NCBI GenBank assembly: GCA_902702965.1
Contig: CACRXP010000065.1
Coordinates: forward strand, 318,240 to 382,239
DNA from: Spirometra erinaceieuropaei
Lineage: Eukaryota > Platyhelminthes > Cestoda > Diphyllobothriidea > Diphyllobothriidae
Reading direction: 5' to 3'
Length of the DNA: 64,000 nucleotides
The notes beneath the pieces were generated by a model, which was not told the DNA's origin, made no database searches, and saw only the letters and a list, made by a program, of their open reading frames with translations. Numbering within the stretch: the first letter of the stretch is position 1; the number at the start of each line of letters is the position of its first letter. Position numbers and translations under genes: made by a program. Of this stretch, positions 33,541-45,590 are shown one piece after another.

Positions 33541-34084
33541 CAAAGTCACCAAAAAATCTGGCTCGTTTGCCTCTAATCCACTAAGCTAAACAAAGCAGAA
33601 TGTTATGATCTAGGGCTAATTGACAGATGATTTTGGCGTGATTGCGGATTTGGGGAAAAAATCGACCTTGGGATGTCCTAGAAAACGGGGAGACGCCGAC
33701 TAAATTCTGAGTTGTTGACTCAATCCCACGAAATATGCTGGATAACTGACGTCGTCGAGGGCCCAGAATTTCTGCCTTAAAAAGGACTGGTGTGGACGAC
33801 TGGCATTTAGAGCGAAAATACACAGAAAATCCTTGTGGGTCAAGTTGAAAACGGACTATTTTGTAACGCCCTGGCCGCAGGGCGTGCGGTTCGTGCACTT
33901 TTTGCTAATGCGATAAATTCCCGAAGGGTGTAACGTTATCAAACATCCTGTCCTCTAGAATTAGCGCATTGAAAGGCATTCTGTTGGCAACGATAGGCCG
34001 TAGGACCTCGAGCATATACTGTATAGAAAAACTGTCCACTTTACTTATTTACGTATGTCGTTGGTTGTTGAGTACCGCATTACT
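33541..34084. other. Spacer, nothing recognised
   Basis: No element boundary for the Penelope-like piece could be placed. A minus-strand frame at 33898-33581 is not recognisable. Confidence 0.4.
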
Positions 34085-34240
34085 CCTTCAGTGTACCACT
34101 AACTTCCATGAGCTACGGTCAGAGAGTTGAGAAGCGATCGTATCGCTCCAGTCCTTCATTTCAGACGCCTCAATTCAAAGTACCATTACCTACCATGACC
34201 TAAGCTCAGAGAGTTCAGAAGCAATCGTAGTGCTTCAGAG
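34085..34240 (-). repeat. Inverted copies of the ~88-bp repeat
   Basis: On the minus strand two units carry ctacgattgcttctgaactctc and gatacgatcgcttctcaactc, each followed by a gctcatgg-like word, matching the units at 35683-35890 in the opposite direction. Confidence 0.6.
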
Positions 34241-35682
34241 TCGTCGCTTGATCACGTTTGGCACACCGACTTTTCGCTCAGCGACTTGTTCGGCACGGAT
34301 ATTGGCAACGATAGGTCGGAGGACCTCGAAACTAAACCAATAACCCATGGGCCCTGCCTTACGGGGATGGTGGAAAGAGGGGTTTTGAGGGTGGACCAGT
34401 ACGCCCGCGGGTTGGATGGTCAAACTCAAGGAACCGCACGAAAAATCTAAATTTCAATCCTAAAACTGAACATGCGCTTCTTTATAGCAATAGAAATTTA
34501 GTGTGATAATTAAAAATAAACAGAAATTAAGTTTCAAAAAATTATGGAATATGATTAAGCTGCCGCCGGTAAGTTTGCATCCAGTCAGGTAGCCACTGTT
34601 TTTTTTAATGTGCTCGTTTGAACTATCAGTTACCGATAGCAAGCTCAACTCAACCCATCTCTGAATGCAACACGAAGCCGGTTTAACGTAACCAGTCACA
34701 AATGCCGTTTTACCCTATTTAATGTACCTGATGCAAATTGTAGGCGGGTGTTTAAAAGGTAAATTTACGTAAGCATGAGCTGTGAAATGGTAGTTGGCAA
34801 TGCATATATTTCAGATATTGAAAACGTCAATGTAACTAAGCGAAGACGCAGTGTAAATAGGGGATATGTATTAGAAAAGAGTATATTTAATTAATTATTT
34901 TGTCATCTGAAATTGCAGATCACCAGTCGCAGCAAACAGTAAAACTAAATCGCAATCTTGTCGACATACAAAACCTGAAGAAACAATGGAAATTATCAAT
35001 TCAGAGAAGATTGCGGAGTATCGTCAGGCCAGGTGGTTGCTGCCAACCGCGCTAACCTGTCAATGTAGACACGAAATTCGGCAGTAAGTCCGGAGTTACA
35101 TCAGGGGTGGCTATGTGTTCGGGTGGGCGCGATTTAGAAAGAGGATAGCACTTAGAATTGGCTCGGTGTTTGAGAGGAGCCGATTAGGAATGGGAACAAT
35201 CACAAAGCTTTGGCTGACATTTTTGCGCGCAACAAGGGTCACTAATTGCGAAGATGTTGGAGTGTACTGTCGAATGGTAGGCCATTTATCGAACGTCTGC
35301 TCTGCGTCCCTCGTTGAGGAAAACCGGTCAGATTGGAGCTACCGGAATGGAAGTACAAGTTAACGAAACGCTCATTAGACGCCCAAAGCACAACGCCGGC
35401 ATGTCCGGGGTAAATAAATGTTAGCGTGAACGATTTATCGCCGCACTGTGAATGAATGCCTGTAATATAAAGTCGGTTCGAGCCAATTGCCTTCTCATAC
35501 TTTTGACTTAAGTCATGGTTACATAAATGCTCTGTGCGCGGAAGTGTCTACACTCGCGTGGCACATGGTGGTAGCCGGAATGGTACCATCGTTTCTAGAC
35601 TTTCTGAGCTAAGTTCAAGTCAAGTAAATGCGGAGTGCAGGGTATTATCTGCATTCTTCTCGCTACTGGTATGGAACAAGCG
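34241..35682. other. Region between the inverted repeat clusters
   Basis: A block gcaacgatagg(c/t)cg(t/g)aggacctcga occurs at about 33987 and 34308, so more of the surrounding DNA is repetitive. No coding signal. Confidence 0.4.
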
Positions 35683-35900
35683 TGTTACGATCGCGTCTCA
35701 GCTGCTGAACTTAGTTCATGGTAGATAACGGCAAGGTGAGGAGTAACGTCTACGATGGAGGATGACCAAGGCGCTACGATCGCTTCTGAACTCTCTGAGC
35801 TAAGGTAATGGCAGATAGCGGTAAATTCTATTGAGACGTCTGCGATGGAGGACCGAAGCGATACGATCTCTTTCCAACTCTCTGACCTTAGCTCCTACGA
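35683..35900 (+). repeat. Tandem ~88-bp repeat, about 2.5 units
   Basis: Units start near 35683, 35773 and 35860 with the wording g(t/c/a)tacgatc, then a ctgaactctctgag-like word, atggcagatagcgg and cgtctgcgatggagga. Period is 87-90 bp. Related units face the other way at 34085-34240. Confidence 0.65.
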
Positions 35901-37019
35901 GGTAATTCTAAACAATTATTGTAGGCAGTTTTTCAAGGCAGCACCTGTTAGAGGTCCTACAACCGATCGTTACCACCCAGTCTATCAGTGCACAGTTTAG
36001 ACGTTTTATCCCAAATGCTTGAAGTCCGAATTTTTGATCGTTCAAATCTAGCCTATTGAAATCCAGGCCTCATTATAAACGTAAGAATGTTGAAAAAATG
36101 TCCGGAAATCCTGTTTGGTTACATGTTGTGGCCTTAGCTAACGAGTTGGCACGAACAAGCGTAGATTTAGGGAAGCCTTCAGTTCATAGATGAGCTCAAC
36201 AGTTCCATCCGCAACTGTGTGAATTCCATCAAATGCTGAACTGTGCTGGAGGCGATTTGTTGTTATCCTGTGAACTGGAGCATGTAGATGGCAATTCCTC
36301 CAAGTTATCGGACCCTACAGAACAAGTTCCTGAGACCATATCGTATTGTCCGCGTAATCACACCTACTCAACAAAATTCAGTAGCTGGATAGTATTATTT
36401 CCGAATGTATGGTTACGTACTAGGAGCTTACCCTTGGAAATGGTGATATTGAAACATAAGGGAGCTACAAGTTGACAGTAGCATTTTCGATGACATTTTA
36501 TACGAACAGGTCTTTCCTGTTCACATCCGACGTGGTGGCTTGCGCGCAGTGGAGCCACAGCCAGAATGAACAAGAAGTTTGACGTCGATAGGGTCGGCAA
36601 CATAGTCATGTCAACTTTGTTTGCATCACATGACATCGGACGCTTAATTCTGCTGGTTTTTGGAGTACCTGCGCTTGAGGCTGTGCATGATGGTAGCGTA
36701 CCCGCTGATCTTCACACTTTCCATACCATCTTTCAACAATCACATTCTATCTTTTACTCAACGAGCCTTCGATTAACAGACGTTTTCACTGGCCGTATGA
36801 TAGATGTAAAAATTCAATTTTAGGCAGTAAACCGACATTCTGGCGTGTTTCACGTCTAAACATGATACAGCAATCCCTTCTAAATTTCGAAGCCGCAATT
36901 TCACCATATTACCGTATTACATTTGTAAAACTAGTAAAAAGCCGGTGCTCAAAGGGAAACTCTACACTGAAATACCGAAGATTGTCCACGTATGGAGGAA
37001 GGAGGGTATGTTTCAGTAG
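35901..37019. other. Spacer, nothing recognised
   Basis: Overlapping open frames at 36233-36823 on both strands match nothing known to me. Confidence 0.4.
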
Positions 37020-37160
37020 CGTAAATTTTAAATCAAACCCGTGAGCAGAACAACATCACCCCATTTTATGGCAGTTTTCTCATAATGTTCTGCTCACAGA
37101 AGTGCTCTGAAACGCGCGCGCAGTTTAAAGCACCAGTCATTGGACAGTCCGGTGTGATAG
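37020..37160 (+). repeat. Dispersed repeat, copy 1
   Basis: Shares aacccgtgagc, ataatgttct, tgaaacgcgc, caaagcac-like words and gaccgtccga-like words, in order, with 48685-48830. Type of element unknown. Confidence 0.5.
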
Positions 37161-37499
37161 CGTTTGGCGCAGTTCGTACCACCACCATGAATTATCGATC
37201 GCTTGAGCCTATCGATCGGCAGTAGGTTGCTCATTCAAATGTTCGATTTTTGTCAGCCACAAATGCAAACTTCTGCACGGCGAACGCAGGCGCTGCAGAC
37301 CTTTTGTCCGACCGCGAGAAGTTAATCCGTCGCATAGGGTTTCTGCCACGAACTCTTAGAGAGGGTAGACAGAGGTGTACCGGCGACGGGAAGATGGCAT
37401 TGGAAGAAAGTGAGGAAAATGATTCAAGCACCTCTACGCAGAAGGAAGGGCCTCTTTTAATAAACAGGATAGATTAACAAAAGTGAGAAATCGGGGTCA

Positions 37500-38784
37500 A
37501 TAATCTGAGGAAAGAGAAGTGCTCACCGGATCGAGGGAATTGTTTGGCTGACGTTTCGAAGAGCTTGGGCGGCTCTCCATTGTCAAAGCGCCATTATCAA
37601 ATCATTTGACGTGGAGTGCCTTAAAGAATTACTGAACTCGGTTGACCCGAATATCCTATTCACGACGGAAATTGAAACAAACAACCAACTTCCCTTCCTC
37701 CATGTCCTTGTGTGTTAGTGTGCAATTGGGCAATTACAAACTACTGTTTTCAAAAAAGTCACCAACACAAGCCAAATACTATACTTCAACAACAATCAAC
37801 CCCTCTCTCACAAACGCGGCTGTGTCCGTACTCTATTCCAAAGAGATGAAACACACTGCAGCACACCAGACGACAAGAGTTGAACGACAATAACTTCATG
37901 ATCTCTTTTAAGCCAATGGATACCCAACCTAGTTTATCAAGCAAAGCAAGCGCCGAGTGAACAGACGACGGCCACAAGAAGAACAGCCCGAAGTCTGCAG
38001 GACGATTCCTTACATAAAAGGAGTCTCCGAGGCGGTTTCACGACCGTTACAATCCGCCAGGGTAGGCATTGCTCATCGACCCCAGGCAATAATTCTTTGC
38101 CGTTTGATGCAAACCAAATACATACTGCCATCCACTGGAACCTCAGCATTTGTCTATCAAATACGTTGTAACGATGGAGACTGCAACTACGTTGGAAAAA
38201 CCGGGCGGAAATTGCAGACCCGCCTACATGAGCACAAACTGGCAACTCGGAAACTAGACCCAAACTCACAGTTTGCGACTCACATCGGAGAAACTGGTCA
38301 CAGTTTTGACTTTCAAGGAGCAGTCGTCTTGGGCCGGGGCACCTCAAGGACAGAAGATCTCACACTTAAGACTTGGTACTCAGATGCCAACTCTATAAAC
38401 AGGCATCTAGACCTTCCTGCGGCCTATAAAGTTCTACGTCACAACATACGCCATGACGAGGACAAGACAGTCGTACGGAGCTTAAGAATGCCGAGCCAAC
38501 ACGGCCTGCCGACCAATTCACCCAAAAGAAGGACACAAGCGCAACTAACCTCAATTGAGGTGACGACACATAACACAGGAGGCCACCAACACTCACGAAC
38601 GACGACCAGTAGGCCAAGGCAGCGAAAGAAAAAAATCGACCAGCCCAAGGCCTACTAATTCGGCTGTGTATTCAAAATTCTGATCGATTTTTACCCCAGA
38701 CGCTTTGATAATGGAGAGCCGCCCAAGCCCTTCGAAACGCCAACCAAATAATTTCCTAGATCCGGTGAGCACTTCCTTTTCCTG
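37500..38784 (+). mobile_element. Penelope-like element, RT end plus GIY-YIG, with inverted terminal modules
   Basis: From about 37615 the frame gives the end of a Penelope RT domain (VDPNILFTTEIETNNQLPFLHVLV), then after a stop the linker ending in HCSTPDD. The open frame 37957-38658 carries the GIY-YIG endonuclease. The flanks hold the same ~80-bp module in opposite directions: 37515-37595 (ggctgacgtttcgaagagc) and 38698-38780 (gcccttcgaaacgccaacc), each next to a gatccggtgagcac word. Broken frames show it is inactive. Confidence 0.8.
37957..38658 (+). pseudogene. Penelope-like GIY-YIG endonuclease ORF
   Basis: This 233-codon frame starts in the RT-to-nuclease linker (RRRPQEEQPEV, ARVGIAHRPQA). 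It continues into FVYQIRCNDGDCNYVGKTGR, holding the paired strands of the GIY-YIG fold, then KLQTRLHEHK with the Arg and His-containing helix, and NSQFATHIGETGHSFDF. The end (INRHLDLPAAYKVLRH) is shared with the minus-strand remnant at 41255-41665. The stop is TAA at 38656. The frame is open but its RT partner upstream is broken. Confidence 0.82.
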
Positions 38785-38789
38785 AAACA

Positions 38790-38885
38790 GGGTATGTTCA
38801 CCAGAACAGGTTTATTGGAATGCTGACGTTTCAGAGAGCTTGGTCAGCTCACCATTTGGTCTTATATCACGCCAAATCCGACGCG
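38790..38885 (-). repeat. Terminal fragment of a second Penelope-like subfamily
   Basis: The reverse complement reads ggtgagctgaccaagctc, tctgaaacgtcagc, then ccaataaacctgttctggtg. The gaaacgtcagc and ccaataaa words recur at other Penelope-like ends in the window. It abuts the element ending at 38784. Confidence 0.55.
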
Positions 38886-41050
38886 CACGCAGTTTGATAT
38901 ATCAGCCTGCACAATGTGCATGTTTTGGAAGACTCATTGGAAATGAGGACTTGAGGTTGACAGTTGTCCTCGGGGGTGCATCCATGGCCAAATCATAATC
39001 ACACTTCCCCAATGCTTCCTTCTTCAGTCAATGCGGATTGCCTTATCGCCGTCGAGGCCAAAACCAGTGAGCTCTTTTGTACAGACTTTTATTTGAATGA
39101 AATTCCACAGAAACATTCTTCCTAACCCACTGCTTGAGATCCCTCCAGGCTTACCCGTAGGTTGCGAGGAGTATTGACTACCAAGTACGAAACGTCAGCT
39201 CAAACGATTTCTCAAGGCCTGGTAGATACAAGAGTGAAATGAAGTACGTCAGTTCTGTCAATCACTCGTCGACTATCTCCATTTGGGCGTCTCGCAGATC
39301 GGCAATGATGCTCTGCCTGCATTCTGGCCACTTGCTGACCAGGTCGAACATCACCTGTGAATATGAAGGAGGGGAAATAACCAATACTGCTGGCAAGCTG
39401 TGATAAACTAGAAATGTTCTGCGTCGTTGGCCAGATCACAGGGTTCGAGATAGGAGCCTGAGAAGACCGACCACTTCTTCTGGAGGAAGCAGACTGTCCG
39501 ATTGTCACACCTTGTGAAAATGTGTGAAGAGGTGGTCGAGCGCAGCGATGTAAACACCAATTTTGCCATGGACTGAAAGCACGTCCCCAGTCAGTCCGAA
39601 GGAATTAAATTATTGGGAAGATTTCTGGACACGACTTAAACACGTAAAGTTAAACAAAACTGAAAGCTAATGTGCATATTTCTGGCAACTTCCGACTAGG
39701 ATGGATGCCAAATTCCTGAGACGCGCTGGGGTATCACGCATGTGTCGCGTCGTTTCGTAGGACAAAGCTGAGCTTCAAACTTCTGCAAATCACAAGGTGC
39801 ACGACTATGTTGCACAACAGTGTACAGGTCGGATGTTGATTCTGTTGTGCAGTCAGGAAGTGGCATATGCCCATCGTGTTTCTCGAATTGGTCTCATCAG
39901 CATAGGAAAGAGTGTTTGCCCGTGAGCAATAAAAGGGCGATCAGACTGAGATACAAGTAAGCGGTATTGGAAAAAGTGGAAGTAAAGAGATTTCCTCAAA
40001 TTTACAGAGTTATTCAAATTGGATTTTGTGCAGAGAATCAGCGGATTCGTTGAATAAGTGTATAAACCGACAGAATCCAAACGAACTTCGTCGAGTTTTT
40101 GAATCAACATCTCCAGCACTCACGGTACGCCCTAAGATATGTACAACAGTGTTGGCATCGTTGGCCTTGGAGGCAGCATCAAGTTGCCAGTTCACAACAC
40201 CTCCCTCGACTCTACTCCTTGCTTCCTCTTATTGGCTGTCATGAGGGAAATATGCAGCCGGTAGGACGTGTGAACTCCAACGAACTGGAATGGGCTGTTT
40301 GAATGTAGTTATCGCTCTTGGTGCGGATCCAAGATGGAGATGGTGTGGCCGGATGGTGGTGAAGACGGGCAATGCCCTGTCCCTACAAAATCGCCGACCC
40401 CCTTTCGGCATTTCCGCCGTTCGTCGTAGTGCTTATCCCGCTCCACGGCTCACCCCAATAGTTGATTCCGGCGTTGTAATCCCCACCTGTTTTCTTGCAG
40501 GCATGTTGACGTCACCTCCTCAGCTAAATGGATCACCTCTCAAGTGTGACTCATCTCCCCTTGTACCAAGTATTATTTCCCAGTATGCCAACCACCTACT
40601 TCCTAGTATATAATTTGTACCTGTTCACCTTTTCCTTCTCCTTTCTTGATGAGAATGATGCGCTCTAACTACCCATAGGTCCAGGTCGTACTAAGTTAGG
40701 AGTTATCCTCAGTCCTTCATCTTACCCCGTGTCTGATACTCTCAACGTCTTCGGCCGCTACAGTTTGGGAGTTTGCTTCTGTTCGCCTATTGTGGCACGA
40801 AACGGTTTGGCTTCTTCATTCTAAGTGGAGGCACGACTGTCTGGTTCTGTGGTCCTTATTGGACAGACTGGCGCACTGGACATTTTTCATAATTATTTCG
40901 TAAACGCTACTGGCCTAGGGATGTGTGGATGCATACATTCACCCACTTTGGCTAAATTGTTTTAGTTATCATTAGAGACGCTACTTTGGCGACTAATTTT
41001 ATGACCTACCACCATATGCGTAGACTGGCAAAGTTGAGAGATCCTGGGTG
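38886..41050. other. Spacer, nothing recognised
   Basis: Open frames at 39212-39508 (minus) and 40010-40613 (both strands) do not resemble any family I know and mutually overlap. Confidence 0.4.
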
Positions 41051-41054
41051 ATGA

Positions 41055-42060
41055 TTTGAAGAAAAGGATGAGCTCATCGGAACGGGTTTAGTTAGGTGTC
41101 GACGTTTTGAAGAAATTGGTCGGCTCCCCATTGTCAAAGGGTAAAGTTCACTTGATCGACAAGAAATTTCAAGTGGCATGTCGCGCTGGTCGGCCTTTTG
41201 CTGATCGACTTTCCTCGCACTGCCTCGGCCTCTCGGGGTGATGGTTGGCGGGTGTTATATCTGTATGCTTTGTGAGTCACCGCTTCGTTGAGGGGAAGTA
41301 ATTGAACCTTCGTCTGGTGGTCGGTCTGATGATTCTTTTTCCTCGCAGGGTAGACTCGTCGTCAGTCCGTCTATGAATGGACTTCTTACGTCCAGTGTGG
41401 TTACTTGATCCTGAGCTCCGCGGGCGTGATAACGTAGAAATTTGTAGGCTGCGGGAAGGTCTAGATGCCTGTTGGTGGAGTTGGTATCGGAGTACGAAGC
41501 CTCCGGCCTTAGCCGTTCTGATTTTGCGTTGCCCCGGTCTAAGGTAGTAGGTTTCTGGAGATCGAAGATATGCCGAGTTTCTTCAGCGTGCGTTGCTATT
41601 TGGAGTTTGTATGTAGTCCATGAGTCGCCGATTTGTGCTCTAGTAGGCGGGTCTGCAATTTCCACCCGCTTTCCCCAACATAGTTGTAGTCGCCCTCATT
41701 GCAACTTATTTAGTAGAAAACTCCTGAGATTTCAGCGGGTGGCAATGTGTCCTAGGTTGCATCAGACGAGGACGTAGTATTGCCTGGGGTCGATGGATTA
41801 TGCCCACTCTGGCGAGTTGTAACAATCGAGAGATCGCCTCGAAGGCCCCGTTAACGTAGAGAGTGGCCCTCCAGACTTCGGATTGCTGCTCATTTGGCCG
41901 CCGTCTGCGCACTCGGCGCCTGCTTCTCTCGATAAAATGTCTGGGACAATCATTGGCTGCAGTGGCTCTGAAGGTACAGTCGCCGGTCCTTTTACCTTCT
42001 GGAGTGCTGTAGTGTGTTTCAACTCTTTGGAATAGTGTTAGGACACAGCTACGTTTGTAG
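41055..42060 (-). pseudogene. Penelope-like element remnant, minus strand
   Basis: Reading down from about 42050: LFQRVETHYSTPEGK, RRRRPNEQQSEVWRATLYVNG, ARVGIIHRPQAI, then broken GIY-YIG text, HAEETRHIFDLQ and NRHLDLPAAYKFLRYH (41665-41255). All have counterparts in the 37957-38658 frame. Several frame changes and stops occur. The end at 41055-41140 carries the terminal module (ttcttcaaaacgtcgac, gttccgatgagc). Confidence 0.75.
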
Positions 42061-42286
42061 GACGTCCGAACCTAAATAAACCCGTTCCGGCCAGCGCATC
42101 TTTTTGTTCACAACATATGCGTATTGAGCATTGCGTGAGGCCCATACCAGCTCGATGATGCTAGCTTTTGAACATTTAATATAGTTTGACGCGTGAATAT
42201 ACGCCTTAGCTGGTAGAAGCGAACAGGCGAGTTCCAGGTAGCAGTTCAGAAGACGAAGATGTGAGCACTGGAACAAGAAATTTATT

Positions 42287-42335
42287 GGCCTGAAGTTTCG
42301 GATTCTCACTCGAATCCATCATCAGAGACAGCCGC
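42287..42335 (-). ncRNA. Hammerhead-ribozyme-like motif, left end
   Basis: The minus strand repeats the 43385-43433 motif: CTGATGA, a ggattc/gaatcc stem II, GAAAC, then ttcaggcc. It forms the left, inverted end of the chimeric Penelope-like element. Confidence 0.65.
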
Positions 42336-43384
42336 AGATAAAGGTAACAGTGGCACAAGGAGTGCAGTATTTATAACACGTGGCTGCCGTGGAACCATAT
42401 GCGCACTGTAATTAACAGCTCTTGCAATCACCACCGGGGTTGTAATTGATTCGATGGTGGCTTGTCAGCCCGCATCCGAGTCGTTAATGGCCGTGATTTC
42501 GTCATCCGTGCTGGATGCTGGTGTGAAGATTGCTCGGCAAATTGGCTCACTGTCACGGGAATTATTGTTCACCCGCGCCCTCTCCACGTGACTGATTCCC
42601 TGCCCAGGGAAAATCTCAGCACGGAATATGGTACCGGGAGGTCATTGCGCCTGTTGATGGATTGCGGTCCTGAGAGTTACAACCCGCCAGAGTGGGCATA
42701 GCCCATCGACCCCGGGCAATACTACGTCCTCGTCTGGTGTAACCTAAGGACACATTGCCACCCGCTGAAATCTCAGGAGTTTTTTACAAAATAAGTTACA
42801 ATGAGGGTAACTACAGCTATGTTGTGGAAACCGGGTGGAAATTGCAGTCCCGCCTACAAGAGCGCAAATCGGCGACTCGGGGGCTAGATCCAAACTCCAA
42901 CTAGCAACTCACGCTGAAGAAACTCGGCTTACCTTCGATCTGGAGTTGCGGACAAAGCAACTACGTCGGAGAAGCTGGGAGATTACTCCGTACGCGAATT
43001 GTCGAGCACGCAGCAGCAGTGAGGCGGGGAGACGCTAACTCTCAGGTGGCGGCTCATTCGACGGGACCCGGCCATATTTTCAAGTTCCAAGAGGCCGAAA
43101 TCCTCGCAAGATGTGACAACCGCGTGAGCCGCGAGCTGCTCCAGTCATAGTTCTCAGGCCAGCAATCCATCAACAAGTGCATTGACCTCCCAGTAACATA
43201 TTCCGGGCGGATATTTTTCCTGGGCAGGGGTATTAGTCACTGGGGCACGGACTGGCAAGCCACCACCGTATCAATTACGATCCCAGCGGTGATTGCAAAT
43301 GCTGTTAATTACAGTGCGCATATGGTCCCACGGCAGCCACGTGCTATAAATACTGCACTCCTTATGCCACCATTACCTTTATCT

Positions 43385-43433
43385 GCGGCTGTCTCTGATG
43401 ATGGATTCGAGTGAGAATCCGAAACTTCAGGCC
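43385..43433 (+). ncRNA. Hammerhead-ribozyme-like motif, right end
   Basis: CTGATGA (43395-43401) is followed by a perfect 6-bp stem II (ggattc/gaatcc, loop gagtga), then GAAAC (43421-43425) and ttc before the expected cut. Stem I is short (gtct/aggc with one G-T pair). Stem III is almost absent; other ends in the window read gaaacgtc here, so ttc may be a change from gtc that weakens it. Confidence 0.65.
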
Positions 43434-43460
43434 AATAAATTTCTTGTTCCAGTGATCATA

Positions 43461-45590
43461 TCTTCATCTTCCATACGACTTAGTCTCATTGGAGACCTGT
43501 GTTTGAACTGATTGTAGGCGACACCTGTGCTGCACCTTCTACCTGCCAAAAACTTGTATTCCGGCTCTTAGTAGGTGAGCATTTCCACCGGGTTCTCTGC
43601 AACTGGGGTGAAGGTGTTTCTGTTAGTCGGCGTGCCATCATTGGCGAATGTCATCTGACTTCTCTGCCTCCAATCGTGAGCTCTTTCAACTCCATCGACT
43701 TTCGGATTGCAGTTTTCTGAAACCTCGGAGAGAATGCCTCACAGATACTTACTCCTTCAATCTTTGTCAACTTGATAAATCTTCCTGGAATGATGCAGAA
43801 TTTTCATTAGTGATATATAATTCCTTCTAACACCTACGCTAACAAGCGTATTCTTAATTAATTCTCTTGTGACAGTGTGTCTGCAGATTTACAAACTCGT
43901 GACTTTCCGTGTATGAGGCCAACGCGTTAGCATGTTTTTTGGAAATGGAAAGCAAAACAGACTAATGCAACAAAGTGGCCTTCATTTGCTTTTGCATACT
44001 TTTGTTAGTCCGACATATACGTTCTCTCCGACCACTAGTTTCTTAATTGCATTATCTCCGTGGCGCGGTTTACTCATCAGCTGTAACTAGAAAAATGTCG
44101 AATGTTTATTTCTAAGTCCAAGGAGCAATATTTATATTATTTCTTAACCCTGAGCACGTTAGAATGCCGGCTTGTGGCTTAGATGTGACCAGTCAACAAA
44201 GGGCCTAATGCTGACAGCAGAATTGCCTGTTGCGTAAACGCTTGTCGTTTGTAACAGGGTATGGAAGGAGTTAAAAATGTGAACTCATGCCGAGCCTCAA
44301 TCACATGAATCCCTAAAATCAGCAACATTGAGTACCTGACGACCATGCAATAAAGAGGTAGTGTAGGTTGCAATAGCAATTAACATGACTGTGATCTTAG
44401 GTTCCGACGCTCTCAGCCCAAACAGTCGAGCCGAGAGTTGTATCCTCACTCATAGTCTGTTATCCCAGTTATTCTTTCTTTTCTCCACGAGCATACAGGG
44501 ATCAAATTTAGAGAAGTCGTCAGACACTGCAGAACAAAGTTTTGAAAAGGTTGAAATGGAAGTTGTAGTCATGTGACATGTGGGTATACCAGGGCAACCT
44601 GGTCTTGTCTATAGTTCTCTTCATTTACTCTCGCAGATGCGCTGTACCCTGCATAGGATCCTGCCACCTTCGAAGGAAAACAGAAGAGTCCGAACCATGG
44701 ATAGGGTAGACTAGGCAGTGTGATAATGCTTCGTAGTGTTTAGCATGCGGCAACACTAAGAGTACGGCGCGACGGATGCATGGAACCCCCTAAAGAACGC
44801 TTAAGTCTGGGCAATATCGCTACTACATACAGTACCTGCATCAACGTTCGTGCCGACTGTTTTTCTGTGAGCCGCGCCCATAGGTGAGCAGGTTTGTTTA
44901 ACTTAATACTAACGGTCGAAGATGTGCGTGAATTTAAATGCAGAGAACATCAACGTATCTGGGTTTACACAGGCAACTCCAGTGAAACTAACCCGTGATT
45001 AGACCCGGTCGAACCAGACAAGTGATCTTTATTCCTCTTAACTAAGTTTGTTATTTTGGGTGAGTTAGTTTTTGTTTTGTAAAAGCGTTACTGAGTTTGC
45101 TCATCCCCTGAAATTTGATTTGGACTGGAGAGATTAATTTTGGCCTTTCGATCAGAATTAGTCTAAGGCGGCCGTGCCGCGAACCTTAACTGCCTGCCCG
45201 TCACTCTACCTCGAGGTAGTGAGATCCGAGACGATATTCGTGTCGCGCAGCCTAAGTGGCCTGTCGAGTACAAAGTTGCAAATACTTGCGCATTCCTCGT
45301 TACATTTACAAAAAAAGTAGGAAGTTCTGCGCACTATTTTACGGCGTTATCATTCACTGATGAATCCGAATTGATCTGTCAAGCACGCAGGCTTACCATC
45401 CGCGACGGTCACAATAAGCAACCTCCAGGTTCTCGATGGCTCCGTTGGCAAACAACCGTGCAGCTCCGTCAGAGTATGATGCGTTGATTACACACACACT
45501 TCTGCAACAAACCTCCCGCTAACGACCATCATCACTCCCAATTCCACCGTCGGTGAGGATACTGTCGTCTTCCCGACAGCCAGCACTACT
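43461..45590. other. Spacer, nothing recognised
   Basis: Short plus-strand frames at 43499-43830 and 44385-44576 lack any family resemblance. No repeats noted. Confidence 0.4.

Larger units (their letters stand above)
42276..43460 (+). mobile_element. Chimeric Penelope-like element with inverted hammerhead-bearing ends
   Basis: The two ends, about 42276-42490 and 43240-43455, are inverted copies of one another, including the hammerhead-like motifs and caagaaatttattggcc. Between them, on the plus strand, two GIY-YIG fragments of different subfamilies follow one another: one near 42830-42950 (HAEETRLTFDLE) and another at about 42956-43205 (NYVGEAGRLLRTRIVEH, then SQVAAHSTGPGHIFKF). A TAG near 43148 breaks the second. 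No RT domain is present. Confidence 0.7.
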
